The notes under the pieces are model-generated. The model was given only the letters and a program-made list of their open reading frames with translations, searched no databases and was not told the origin of the DNA. DNA of 64,000 nt from Manihot esculenta (taxonomy: Eukaryota > Streptophyta > Magnoliopsida > Malpighiales > Euphorbiaceae), in assembly GCF_001659605.2 (NCBI RefSeq), contig NC_035169.2, forward strand, positions 19,530,263-19,594,262, in the 5' to 3' direction. Position numbers and translations under genes: made by a program. Within the stretch, counting starts at the first letter, position 1. Every line of letters starts with the position of its first letter. Positions 46,464-57,953 of this stretch are shown here, piece by piece.

Positions 46464-48782
46464 TGTAACGCCCCAAAAATCGGACCGCTACCGGCGCTAG
46501 GATCCGGGTCGACTTAAGGCCGCCGGGACCCGTAGCAAGCCTGACATGTAACCTGTAAACCTGTTTAATCCCATACATGATCAACAATCATACATAAAAT
46601 TTTAAACTTTTCCTCATACGTACTATCATCAACTAACTCAACCTGTGTATACCCTGAACATATACATAACATAGTCTCTCTGTGGGATCTCATCATGCCT
46701 TAAAGGCAAAACAGCCTGTGTTGAGTTAGTTTACATAAACATCATAACATAAGATCATGTATAGACAAAAGGGATTAACAATACATTATGGTCAAGCACA
46801 ACTCTATCCTCAATAACCTCATTACATAACATTATGAATATTTTTACATTTCATCAATTGTCATGTCCACAAACTAACTATTACATACATAAGACATACT
46901 TCAAAACTCTGGCTAACCTTCTGATCTACCCTGTACCTGCACATCTGGGGTTAGGGGAGAGGGGTGAGCTACAAAGCCCAGTGAGCAGAATAGTATAAAA
47001 CAATATATTAAAATTTTTATGCTTTCATGGAATGCAACACATCACAACAATTCACATCTCGGATGGTATTGTCACCTATAGTCCTCTACATAGGTCCAAC
47101 TGTGCCGGGACGTAGAATGGGTCAACCGGTCTTTCCCTTATCATAACATATCATATGGACCAACTGTGCCAGGGACGTAGAATGGGTACAACCTGGACTT
47201 TCTCTTACATCGTGCCAGGGACGTAGAATGGGTACAACCTGGACTTCCATACCATAACATGTCGTAACATCAAACATATCATATGAGGACTAAAGGATCA
47301 TCCAATAACCAATCCACATCAACATTAACATCATAAATGCAATGCAACAAATTCGTGAATACTAATGCAAGCAACCTATTATATCTCATGGCATTCATGA
47401 TGCATGGATCATGCTCAAAATTCATATTTCATTTATTTAAAACTTAAGGTTTATTCCACTCACCTCTGGCTAGCTCTGACAAACTCTGTAGCAGCTGGCT
47501 CACTGCTGGGGTCCTCGGTTCCTCGGGTCCGAACCTACACAGGTGGACTCCAATGAGGGACCAAACATACATAAACATAACTCTAATATACTCCCCAAGA
47601 ACCCCCTAAAACATCATGAAACAATCACATAACAACATGCAAGAAATGGCTGGACAGGGCACTTTCGGCGGCAGGTTCGGCGGCCGAAAGTCCCTCCAGA
47701 GCCGAAAGTCAGGCAGGTTCGGCGGCACCTTCGGCGGCCGAAACTCCCAGACAGAGACGAAACTCATGCATGTTCGGCGGCACCTTCGGCGGCCGAAAGT
47801 CCCAGACAGAGACGAAAGTCTCCCTTCGGGGGCAACTTCGGCAGCCGAAAGGCCTGCCTCACCAGCCATGTTCGGCGGCCGAAAGTGCCTTCGGCTGCCG
47901 AACCTGGTTTCTGCCGAAGGGCAGAAACTTGGCTCCCAAATGCATTTTCGCCTCCAAACTCACCAATCATGCATATACCTCAGTTAAAACATGCATACAA
48001 GTTCCTAGGGGCCTCAAAACATCAAATACCCCAACTACAACACTTCAAACACACAAAAACAACATACATTGTCCAAGACATCAAGGTTAACCCATAACTC
48101 CACATATAACCTAACATGCATTTCTACCCATCGATCTAGCATAAAACTTATTGAAAACACATAAAGAGCTTAAGATCGGCTCTTACCTCTTGAAGATCGA
48201 GAGGGAGACGACCTAAACTTGGAGATCCAAGAAGATGAGCTCCTGAGTTCCCAAAGCTCCAAAACTTGTTTCAAAAGTTCAAAACCTTTAATGCAAGCTT
48301 AAAACTCAAGAAAAATGGTGGGGATTTGGAGGAAGAACACTAGGTTTGCAAAGGGAAAGTCAGAAACTTGCTGTGGCCGAAAATGGGAGAAAGCTCGCCC
48401 ATTTCGGCTAAGTGCCCCTTATATAGTGGCTGGCCAGGCCACGTTCGGGGGCCGAATGTGCCTCCGCATCCATGCAAATGTTCGGCGGCCGAACTTGACT
48501 TTCGGCGGCCGAACCTGAACTTCCCTAACTCATGCTTTCGGGGGCCTACCGTGCCTCCAAAACGCATGCATGTTCGGCGGCCGAACTTGACTTTCGGCGG
48601 CCGAACCTGGGTTTTCCTCCAATGCTATTTTCATGTAAAAACTCATTTTCTTTTATACTTAAAACATTAAAATACATGAAAACATTTTATAAAACATGTT
48701 CTTACCCTTCTAGAGATTTCCGACGTTCGAGATCCCACCGGACGGTAGGGATTCCGATACCGGAGTCTAGCCGGGTATTACA
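46464..48782 (-). mobile_element. Solo LTR F (chromovirus) inside E gag
   Basis: TGTAACGCCCC to GGGTATTACA, 2319 bp, flanked by CTGGC (46459-46463 and 48783-48787). TATA CTATATAAG at 48418-48426 (minus), donor-like site at 48186, array at 47660-47910, and U5 units of GTGCCAGGGACGTAGAATGG at 47100-47245. It belongs to the same broad family as E's LTR but is a distinct subfamily. Confidence 0.96.
47660..47910 (-). repeat. TTCGGCGGCCGAA array in solo LTR F
   Basis: Three 13-mers at 54-bp steps (TTCGGCGGCCGAAAGTCCC, then two with AAACTCCCAGAC or AAAGTCCCAGAC), followed by TTCGGCAGCCGAA, TTCGGCGGCCGAA and TTCGGCTGCCGAA. Confidence 0.92.
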
Positions 48783-48787
48783 CTGGC

Positions 48788-49855
48788 CTCCATTTTCCGG
48801 GCCATATCCACTATGGCATGGAAGCTCTCCCTATCTGCTGACTGGATCAAGGAGGAATATCTGGAGTGGAGTTTCATGATATACCTCCTTGACCTTTTCT
48901 AGTCCGAGTCAAGATTTTGCCCTGCAAATGGCAACAGCTCCAAGAATCTGTCTGTGAACTCCTCTATACTCATCTCATCAGTCTGCCTCAACTGCTCAAA
49001 CTCTATCATCTTCAGCTCCCTTGAACTATCTGGGAAAGCCCATCCTGCAAACTCGTTTGCAAACTCCTCCCAAGACATGCTGTCCACTCTCGGGTTCACA
49101 TAATTCTTGAACCACTCTCGTGCCTTCTTGCACTTAAGCGTGAACCCAGCCATCTGAATGGCTCTACTGTCATCAGCCCCAATCTCATCTGTGATCACCT
49201 TAACCCTTTCAAGATACACAAATGGGTCATCCCCTTTTTCATACTGAGGAGCACCCAGTTTCATGTAATCGGTCATCTTGACCTTGCTCCCACTGGCTGA
49301 GCTAGGTCTAGAAGGTTGAGTAACTGGGGCTGCTGGTTCTGTAGGTGGTGGAGGTGGGGGTGCAGCATTCCCCGAGGTAGGGTTTGCCGGGTGAGGATAA
49401 AAGGGTGAGGGTGGATAAGCTGGGTACTGGGGGTGAGGTGGATAGAAAGGTGGATAGGGCATGTAGGTAGGGTAGGGACTAAAGCTGGAGTAATCCGATG
49501 TGCCTCCCATCGGATACCCTGAACCCTGTGGGAAGGGTGGATAATGGGGTGGAAAACCATATCCCGAGGCCTAAACGCCTCCCTGTGACTCCCCTGTCCC
49601 TTCCTCCGTCATGCTGACATCCAGATTCCCATCCCTTCTCTGGTCCTCTTCCATAACCTCCCTCACATCTGAAGAACTTCCTCCTCTATCTGTCCCCCTT
49701 CTGCTAGCATCAAAAGACCTTCTAGGGTCCCTTGACACTCTTTCTCTGCTTGATCTACATGACATTGCCCTAGGCAATGCAGGAGGACGGGCGCTCGTGC
49801 CCTCATCCTCAGGTGGCACTCCAGTCAATCGTGCAGATCGACGAGTTCCTCTCAT
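48788..49855 (-). pseudogene. Element E gag, N-terminal and core part
   Basis: Starts at ATG 49855 ([19 protein letters not shown]). A Pro/Tyr-rich region and the gag core ([19 protein letters not shown]) follow. Two stops, TAG at 49571-49573 and 48899-48901, both stand where sister copies have CAG (Gln). The reading resumes across F toward the zinc knuckle. Confidence 0.93.
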
Positions 49856-50110
49856 CCTGTTTTCTGAAAAACAGTACACAACAGTAAAACATCAGCATCA
49901 TATGGTTCATGCGGGCTCACATGAACCCTCATCACATACATATCATTCATATCATAGCATCAATGCACATGTCTATAATCATGGCATTTCACATCATCCT
50001 GCAAGACAGGACTCCACATCCTATCCTAGTGGACATGATCTTCCTATTGTGCTTGACCTTCTATAACATCTATGAGCCCGACACTCTAGGTCCGACCATA
50101 TGAACCTAGG

Positions 50111-50122
50111 GCTCTGATACCA
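50111..50122 (-). promoter_or_regulatory. Primer-binding site of element E
   Basis: The minus strand reads TGGTATCAGAGC, the initiator tRNA-Met site, three bases from the LTR end. Confidence 0.92.
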
Positions 50123-50125
50123 TTC

Positions 50126-52408
50126 TGTAACGACCCGAAATTTGGACCGCTACCGGCGCTAGGATCCAGGTCGGCTTAAGGCCGCCGGGACCCGTAGCAA
50201 GCCTAACATGCATCCTGTGAACCTGTTTAATCCCATACATGATCAAGAATATTCATAAAAATTAAAACTTTTCTTTCCTACATACACCAAACTCAACCTG
50301 TGCATGCACTGAACATAATCATAATCATAACATTGATCCCTCTGTGGGATCTCATCAATGCCCCAAAGGGCAATACAACATATGTTGAGTTGGTTTACAT
50401 AAATATCATAAAACGTCTGATATCATGTATTAAAAGGGATAACAACATACTATGGTCAAGCACACTTCTAACATCCTTAAACATCATTACATTACATATC
50501 TATATTGTACTTTTCCATTACATCATTCTACAAATTCATCATGTCCACATTCTATCTATTACATGCACAAGACTTCATTACTCTTGCTGACCTCCTGGTC
50601 TACCCTGTACCTGCAAGCCTGGGGATTAAGGGAGAGGGGTGAGCTACAAGAGCCCAGTGAGCAGAATAATAAAACATTTAAAACATATGATAACATGAAA
50701 TGCATCACATCACAACTAATTACATCAAGGATGAATTTGTCACCAATAGTCCCCTACATGGTCCAACTGTGCCAGGGGCGTAGAATGGGCCTCGCTGGTC
50801 TTTCTCTTACATAACATAACATAACATGGTCCAACTATGCCAGGGGCGTAGAATGGGCCTCACTGGTCTTCCGTACCGTATCATCATCATCATCACATAT
50901 GGGGACTAAAGGATCATTCAACATTCATCCACATCATCAACATATTATGCAATGCAACATATTCGTGAGTCTAATGCAAACACCCTGTTATATCTCATGG
51001 CATTCATGATGCGTGAATCATGCTAAAACTGATTTATTTATTTAAAAGCATAAGAGTTATTCCACTCACCTCTAGCAGAAGCTCTACTGACTCAGAAGCA
51101 GCTGAACTCACTGCTGGGGTCCTTGGTTCCTCGGGTCCGAACCTACACAGGTGGACTCAAATGAGGGACCAAACAACTAGAACATAACTCTAAAAACATC
51201 CCCGAAAAAACCCCTAGAACATTATGAAACAACCATAGAAAAACATGCAAAAGAGGGCTGGACAGGGCACTTTCGGCGGCAGGTTCGGCGGCCGAAAGTC
51301 CCTCCAGAGCCGAAAGTCAGGCAGGTTCGGCGGCACCTTCGGCGGCCGAAACTCCCAGACAGAGGCAAAACTCATGCATGTTCGGCGGCACATTCGACGG
51401 CCGAAACTCCCAGACAGAGATGAAAGTCTCCTTTCGGGGGAAAGATTCGGCAGCCAAAGGCTGCTTCCACAAGCATGTTCGGCGGCCGAAAGTTCCTTCG
51501 GCTGCCGAACCTGGTTTCTCCCTTAGTGGCAGAAACTCAGCTCTTCTATGCACATTTGCCTCCAAAACTTTCCAATCATGCATAAACCTATTCTACAACA
51601 CACATACACAAGCATACAAGCTCCTAAGGGCTTCAAACTATCTAAAACCCCATCTACAACACATCAAACATGCATTTGCAAGCCACATTGTTCAAAAACA
51701 CAACATAAAATCATAAACCTAACCATAAGCTAAACATGCATTCTACCCCAAAGGTCTTCATAAAACTTACTTAAAACATGGAATGAGTTAAAGATCGGCC
51801 CTTACCTCTTGAAGATCGAGAGAGGGACGACCAAAACTTAGAGATGGGAGATTTTCAACTTCCTTGGGTCTCCAAGCTCAAAACTTGCTCAAAACTTGAA
51901 AATCTACAAAACAAGATGAAAACTTGTGAAAATCGTGAAAGATTTGGAGGAAGAACTCAAAGATTGGTGAGGGACGGTGCAGAGCTCACCTTGGCCAAAA
52001 ATGGGGAGAAAAGCTCGCCCGTTTTCGGCTAAAGGACCCTTTTATAGTGGCTGGCCAGGCCACGTTCGGGGGCTGAACGTGCCTCCGCATGCATGCCATG
52101 TTCGGCGGCCGAACTTGAGGTTCGGCGGCCGAACCTGGACTTCCCTCACTTATGCCTTCAGGGGCCTAAGGCACACCCGAAATGCCTGCATGTTCGGCGG
52201 CAGAACTTGAGGTTCGGCGGCCGAACCTGGGTTTTCCTCCAAGGTTTTTTTTTTTTAAAAAAAAAACTCATTTTCTTTTTTACTTAAAAGCATCAAATAC
52301 ACTAAAACATTTTATGAAAACATGGTTTTACCCTTCTAGAGGTCTCCGACATCCGAGATTCCACCGGACGGTAGGAATTCCGATACCGGAGTCTAGCCGG
52401 GTATTACA
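50126..52408 (-). mobile_element. 5' LTR of element E
   Basis: 2283 bp, TGTAACGACCC to GGGTATTACA. Highly similar to the 3' LTR apart from the 128-bp duplication and the 20-bp motif copy. TATA at 52039-52047; promoter-proximal motif copies at 52097-52140 and 52187-52230. Confidence 0.95.
51268..51510 (-). repeat. 54-bp TTCGGCGGCCGAA array, E 5' LTR
   Basis: Same units as at 41301-41550, with a few base changes (for example TTCGACGGCCGAA). Confidence 0.92.
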
Positions 52409-52413
52409 TGGTT

Positions 52414-53045
52414 GCTCTAGCTTCTATCCATTTGGATACATAATCCACTGCAAGGATTATATAGGTGTATCCAAAGGATGGCGAAATGGCCCTATGAAGT
52501 CTATGCCCCATACATCGAATATCTCACAGACCATGATAGGATTTTGCGGCATTTGATTTCTGTTGCTCAGGTTTCCAGTCTGCTGGAATCGTGCACATGA
52601 TCTGCAAAACAAATAGGCATCTCATAAAATATTAGGCCAAAACAGTCCACTTTCGACGATTTTATAGGCTGTTTTTCGTGGTCCAAAGTGTCCACCGCAA
52701 CTGTATGAATGACAGAATGTAAGGACTGAGGCTATTTCTTGATTTGGGATGCATCTTCTTATCACTTGGTCAGAACAGTGTTTTCACAGGTATGGTTCAT
52801 CCCAAACATAGTACTTTGCACTCTTCTTTATTTTGTCCTTCGTGTGCTTGGGCATATCAGAGGGCAAGTTACCTATGGCTAGGTAATTCACAATGTCTGC
52901 GTACCATGGTTCATCAGTTTGGGCTTGGAATGAATGTTCATGGAGGTGACTTTCATTTTCTGCATATTCTAGAAGTTGTTGTATGGAGATCCCCTGTTCG
53001 GGCAAACAAGATTCTACCTTCTCCTCTTGTTTAAGCAAACAGCTT
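52414..53045 (-). pseudogene. Element C integrase, N-terminal part
   Basis: Minus strand, right to left: YADIVNYLAIGNLPSD and KYYVWDEPYL (the segment before integrase in Athila polyproteins), a decayed HHCC-like region (52560-52780), and then GIDFIGPF with the first catalytic Asp (near 52490). It is interrupted by E at 52413. Stops and frameshifts are present in the zinc region. Confidence 0.85.
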
Positions 53046-53342
53046 ACTACTTATGTCACCTACATAACTTGATTAGGAAAACAAGCGTCTGCCTGCTCTG
53101 CCTCTGTTGTTTGTTTGGGCGAACAGCAGTCTGTCTTCCCCTGCTCCTCTTTTGCTTGTTCAGGCAAATGGCATTCTGGCTGGGATATCTACTCAACTGG
53201 TTTGGGCAAGCTGCATTCTGTATGCTGGGGTGGTTTGGACGGACCACAGTCTGTTTGCGTTGGCTGCTGGACCTATTTAGGCAAATAGTTTCTACCTTGC
53301 TGTGCAGTCTGCCTGTCTGTTTGGCTTGTTGTTTGGGCAAAT
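52996..53342 (-). repeat. GTTTGGGCAAAC inverted-repeat array in C linker
   Basis: Eight GTTTGGGCAAAC-like 12-mers start at 52996, 53029, 53113, 53158, 53200, 53233, 53275 and 53331; all but the last gap are multiples of 3. The arms GTTTG/CAAAC flank a GG centre. On the minus strand they encode short CLNK- and VRPNK-like peptides in an otherwise low-complexity ORF (53056-53358). One GCTTGGGCAAAC lies in C's 3' LTR. Confidence 0.8.
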
Positions 53343-54968
53343 AGATTTTCGGGGTCACTTTTTAGCAGATTTTCTTCAGCAACCTGTTTTTGCAATTGTG
53401 CAACCCTATCATCAGCCCTATCATTCTGAAGCTCTCTCCCACTTCTCAACGTGATGGCACTAACATTTTACTTTAGATTAATCTCTGTTTGGGAAGGTGA
53501 TTCCCCTTAAGATTCTAGCTTACTCACGAAAGTAGCAATTTGACTCATTTGCTCTTGAAGGTTTTGTACCGTATTTGCTAAAGATTTTACGATCTCTTCA
53601 AGAGCGCACTAGATTCTAGAGGTGCTGCTTGGGCTGGATTTTGATATTGATTCATCCTAGCATAACTGAAGTTCGGGTGCTCTCTCCAACCTAGATTGTA
53701 GGTGTTAGAGTAGGGATCGTATCTCTGCTGTCCATTAAATCCTCCATTGGCGTTGACTTGTTGTTCTTGATGAATTTGTTGAGCCTGACCTACAACCAAA
53801 CTACGGATAACAGAAGTTAAATCAAAAATTTGTGAGGCTAAGGAAGATGTACTTACCTCATTAACTCTCCTTGGCATTTCTCTTTGATCTCCATATTGTT
53901 TTGAGGTTGCTGCCATGGTGGAGATTATGTCTCTTATGGCCTGAGGTGTCTTGTTCTCAATTGATCCTCCACACGCTACATCAATTAATCTCTTTTCTGA
54001 AGGTAACAAGCCTTCATAGAAATATTTAACAAGGGATTTATCAGAAATGTCATGTTGAGGGCAGTTTGTGCATAATTGGTTGAATCTTTCCCAATATTCA
54101 TATAGCTCTTCATAATCTTTTTGCTTGATGCAACTAATCTCTCTTCTAATGCCAATAATTTTTGAGGTTGGGAAGTATTCGCTCAATAATGCTCTCACCA
54201 TCCCAGCCCATGAAGTGATGGATCCGGGTGGTAAATAGAACAACCACTCTTTGGCAAAATCATCAAGAGAAAAAGGAAAAGCTCTTAATTTAATATGCTC
54301 TTCGAAAATATCTTGAGGCCTCATTGTTGAGCACACAATGTGAAATTCTATAAGGTGTTTGTGTGGATCTTCATTCTTCAAACTTCTGAATTTTGGAAGT
54401 AGGTGAATTAATCCGGTTTTAAGCTCAAAAGGGGCTGTTAAAGGTGGGTAAGTGATGCACCATAGTACTTTATCATCCACAAGTGTTGCTAGTTCACGGA
54501 GAGTCCTTTCTTATGCCATTGGAACTCTTACCTCAATATTTTCAGCTTTAAATTCAGCAAGGACAGCAGCTGGTTTAAGAGCAATAGTTGTTGCATTTTC
54601 TGTGGATGAATCTGTCACCTCTGTAGTAGATTCTACAGTAAATTCAACATTTGGTTTAATAGATTTTGCAGTTGGTTCCGTTTCTTGGGACAACAGGTTT
54701 GACAGTAGATTCAGCTTTGATTTCAGCAGCAGGTGGACAAGATTGTTCTGTTTCTTAGACAGTAGTCTTGACAGTAGGTGCAGAAGGTGATTGTGCAGCA
54801 GCATTAGTCTAAATGTGTTGTGCAACAAATTGAATTGCAGCTTCCAAGTTGGTGGCTGCTGTTTGATGAAGACTGTTTTGAGGCTTGGTTCCTCGGATTG
54901 GCTTGTCTTGATGTGCGCTCAATTTTTGGATTATAGAGTAGATTTTCTTTATGTCCAGCCCTGGTCAT
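53343..54968 (-). pseudogene. Element C gag and start of protease region
   Basis: Starts at ATG 54968 (TTTCATGACCAG, as in B). The gag core LRAFPFSLDDFAKEWLFYLP and CGGSIENKTPQAIRD are clear in 53587-54480. A stop near 54510 separates the N-terminal part (54511-54828). The conserved NVSAITLRSG motif (53440-53470) opens the protease region, but the sequence then passes into the linker: protease, RT and RNase H are deleted. The core keeps the segment that B's gag has lost. Confidence 0.88.
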
Positions 54969-54995
54969 GAAAGAAAAATACATTGTTAAATCAGT

Positions 54996-55014
54996 TCCTC
55001 GGCAACGACGTCAA
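54996..55014 (-). promoter_or_regulatory. Primer-binding site of element C
   Basis: The minus strand reads TTGACGTCGTTGCCGAGGA, a mutated form of the Athila-type TTGGCGCCGTTGCCGGGGA. Confidence 0.75.
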
Positions 55015-55022
55015 TTTTTTAT

Positions 55023-55438
55023 TGTGCGGTTGTCGAAGCCGGTCAAAAATAACCTTTTTGGTTATCAACAATTTTACAACTATAGATAGTGGCAAAAGGA
55101 TCAAATCCACAGGGAATTGATACTTACCTATTTTCGTTATCAAGACCAAATAAACAAACTGAAAATAAAATAAAATGGGGGTTTTGAGATTGATGAATTA
55201 AACTAATACTGAAGGCAACAAAGTAAAGCAAATAATTAAAGTAAAGAGATTCAATAATGAGAAAGGCTCTAGTTGAAGAATTGGATCCACTTTAGTTGTT
55301 GGGATTGATCATTGACACAAAGATACCTTTATTTGATTCAATAAATTAGTTATGGAGGTGGAAGACGCTTCTCACCACCATGTCTCTCTTTAGGATTAAA
55401 CCAATTAGGGAACGTCCTCTAATTAATTACTAATCAAT
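55023..55438 (-). mobile_element. 5' LTR of element C, partial
   Basis: The first 416 bp match 16239-16654 (TGTGCGGTTGTCGAAGCCGG onward). It is cut at ATTACTAATCAA, after which copia sequence begins. About 950 bp of the LTR are missing. Confidence 0.9.
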
Positions 55439-56176
55439 AGCTGATCTCTATGTTCTCCCTATTGGCGAGGATTCGTCTTTTGCTCGGATGCAACCTTCTC
55501 TTCAGTCGTCTTCTAGTGTTTTGTCGAAGTCTTCTTTCTATTCTAAAATTGCTTCTTTAGAAACATCGCATGCACGTTTGGGACATGCCTCTTTTTCTAT
55601 TGTTAAGAAAATAGTATCTTTTGATGTCGTTTCTCAGTCTAATAAAAGTCTATGTCAGACATCTATTGTCAGTAAAATTCAAAAGTTACCTTTTCAATTT
55701 TAAGTTTTCGTGCTACTGGTCCTTTGGACTTATTTTGTTCAGACGTTTGGGGCCCTGCTCCTATTATATCTACTGATGGATTTCGTTTTTATGTGGTGTT
55801 CTTTGATCATTTTAGTAAGTATATTTGAATCTATTTTCTCAAATAAAAATCTGATGTGTTGGATATCTTTCATTAATTTCGTACTCTAGTTGAAATGTAT
55901 TTTAGTCAATCAATTAAACAATTTCAGACTTATTGGGGTGGGAAATTCCCAGCCTTAACTTTTTATTTTCACATAAATGGCATTACTCAGTGTATTTTCT
56001 GCCCTCACACATCGGAACAAAATGGTTGTACTGAACGAAAGTATCGCCATATTTTTGAAACTGGTCATGTATTATTATATCATTTTTCTATTCCTACCCG
56101 CTTTTGGGCCAATGCCTTTGACACTACTGTCTATCTCATTAACCGCTTGCCCACTCCGCGACTGAATCATTGTACA
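55439..56176 (+). pseudogene. Ty1/copia integrase relic
   Basis: HARLGHASFSIVKKI (GAG-pre-integrase type), DLFCSDVWGPAPI near 55730, then NGCTERKYRHIFETG and FWANAFDTTVYLINRLPTPR, the typical copia integrase C-terminal part. Frameshifts and stops occur near 55700, 55830 and 55870. RT and RNase H are absent. Both ends are cut: C's LTR on the left, copia-type LTR on the right. Confidence 0.88.
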
Positions 56177-56888
56177 GTTGGGAAACCTGGAGATTACTGC
56201 AACCCAAAACATGGAGCGGAAAAAATAAAAATCTCTAGTTTCCTTCACAGGATCCGAGTGCTTCGTTTATTTCGAAAGGAAGGATAAGAGACTAATCTGT
56301 TAGACTCGACAAGGAGATACTATTCCGGACTTGTGGTGCTGCTTTTAAAACGAACACCCTCAATGGTATCCACACAAACGTCTTTTATCCTTCTAAAGTG
56401 CTAGCTCTCTCAAGATGGATAAACTATGTGCTCCCAATCTGCAACTCAAAACGACTTCTCCAAAAACATTACTCCCACAATTCGCAGGAGTTTTTATACG
56501 TTTTAAGTCTTTTTGTTTTCCCACACTTCTTTTCGTAAAAGAGTTGTGTTCATAACCGACTATCACAATCTTGTAAATACTCAAATATCTTACGGGATAG
56601 TTTGTTTTGATAAGAAAAACCGAAGAATTTTTTATCTGTAACAGTTACAGATAAACTGCAGATCTTTTTAAATATTATTATCTTAATAATAATTAATATT
56701 AATAATAATAACATCTTTATTATTATTAATTATACTAATGGGCTTTTAGCCCATTAATATGACATAGCACATCAACAACGTTCTTTTGTGTGTGACCCAA
56801 TAGGCTCATATTATTTGGCAATAGGCCTAGTCCCACAAGGCCCATAAATCATAAGCGGGCTCTAGCAAGACATTATGACTACCCAACT
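56177..56888 (+). mobile_element. Copia-type LTR, 5' portion
   Basis: Begins at or near GTTGGGAAACC, a common copia LTR start, and includes an AT-rich TTATTATTAATTAATAT stretch (56670-56745). The last 140 bp match 12151-12290. It ends at 56888 where chromovirus LTR H inserted (CAACT to the left). The boundary at 56177 is approximate. Confidence 0.6.
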
Positions 56889-57126
56889 TGTAACGACCCG
56901 GAATTCGGACTGCTACCGGCGCTAGGATCCAGATCGGCATAAGGCCGCCGGGACCCGTAGCAAGCCTAACATACATCCTGTAAACCTGTTCAATCCCATA
57001 CATGATCAACAATTACATAAAAAGTTTTAAACTTTTCTTTTCATTCATTCATCAAACTCAACCTGTGCATGCGCTATTCATATACATAATCATCAACCCC
57101 ACACTGGAGTCCTCATCAATTGCTCC
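56889..57126 (-). mobile_element. H: chromovirus LTR, U5 end
   Basis: TGTAACGACCCGG onward matches the first 238 bp of E's LTR family. It is interrupted at 57127 by another LTR end, so H was the target of insertion I. The rest is not in the window. Confidence 0.88.
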
Positions 57127-57953
57127 TGTAACGACCCTAAAATGGACCGTCACCGGCGCTAGGATTCAGGTCGGCTTAAGGCCGCCAGAACCCGTAGCAA
57201 GCCTGCTATACTCTCTGTGTACCTGTAAACCTCATACATGATCATACATTTTCTGTGAAAATAAAACTCTTTTCTGAACCAAGGCTTAACCTGTGCATGC
57301 ACTGTCTCTGTACTCTGTACTCATGTACTCTGTACTCTGTCTCTCTGACTAGAGCTTGCTCTAGATGGGTTAACTCATATCTGTTAAGCCTGGTTTTCAC
57401 ATACAGGAAAACATATATACATATATAGATCATGTACAAAACATACATCACTAGGTCAAGCAACAACTATTACATCTCTTTAATATTACATGTCCACTCT
57501 AAGCTATTACAGATCTCTTTACTTTTCTTGTACTCTGCTGGACTGTCCCTGTACACTGTACACTGAACCTGCAAAACTGGGGTTAAGGGAGTGGGATGAG
57601 CTCTATAGCCCAGTGAGTAGAACAGAAAAACATCTCAGTAAAATATGATCTCATGAAATGCACCATATCACAGACAAGCCACATCAAGAGTAAACCTGTC
57701 ACCACATAGTCCCAGTAACTCTGTGCCAGGGCGTAGAATCGAGCACCTGGTCTTCCTGTCATATATGTATATGTGTATATAACACCTCTGTACTTACCAT
57801 TGCCAGGGCGTAGTCAAAGGCTCCTGGACTTTACTATATACCTGCCAGGGCGTAGTCAAAGGCTCCTGGACTTCGCTATACCTGCCAGGGCGTAGTCAAA
57901 GGCTCCTGGACTTCCTGTCTGAGACTATTGGATCATTCAACATTCACTCACAT
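57127..57953 (-). mobile_element. I: chromovirus LTR (D family), U5 part
   Basis: TGTAACGACCCTAAAATGG onward is closely similar to the reverse of D's LTR end. It carries TGCCAGGGCGTAGTCAAAGG/CTCCTGGACTT units (57723-57920), three of them near-identical. Cut at 57954 by G's LTR. Confidence 0.9.

Larger units (their letters stand above)
49864..51805 (-). other. Predicted leader intron of element E
   Basis: Donor CTTCAAGAG|GTAAGGG in the 5' LTR, acceptor TGTTTTTCAG 8 nt before the gag ATG; 1942 nt. The TATA to donor distance is about 233 nt, close to the same distance in A, K, F and the solo LTR at 18401. Confidence 0.5.
40035..52408 (-). mobile_element. Element E: chromovirus, hosting solo LTR F
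   Basis: LTRs at 40035-42426 (3') and 50126-52408 (5'), flanked by TGGTT (40030-40034, 52409-52413). PBS complement at 50111-50122, gag-pol from 49855 to 42535, polypurine tract at 42427-42440. About 10.05 kb without F. It interrupts C's integrase in the same orientation as C. Broken by several stops, a frameshift and F. Confidence 0.96.
16239..55438 (-). mobile_element. Element C: Athila-lineage retrotransposon, host of the nested insertions
   Basis: Read right to left: partial 5' LTR (55023-55438), PBS, gag, linker, integrase (split three ways), 3' noncoding region with polypurine tract, and 3' LTR (16239-17610). Three insertions with exact 5-bp duplications interrupt it (18401-20675, 21212-39547, 40035-52408). 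Without them about 6.2 kb remain. Protease, reverse transcriptase and RNase H are missing. It entered chromovirus L at 16239 (GTGAC to its left); its right LTR is cut at 55438 by copia sequence, so the matching duplication cannot be seen. Confidence 0.9.

Noticed and set aside
54452..54790. Ser-rich 112-codon plus-strand ORF
   Set aside because: Antisense to C gag N-terminal region; no independent support.
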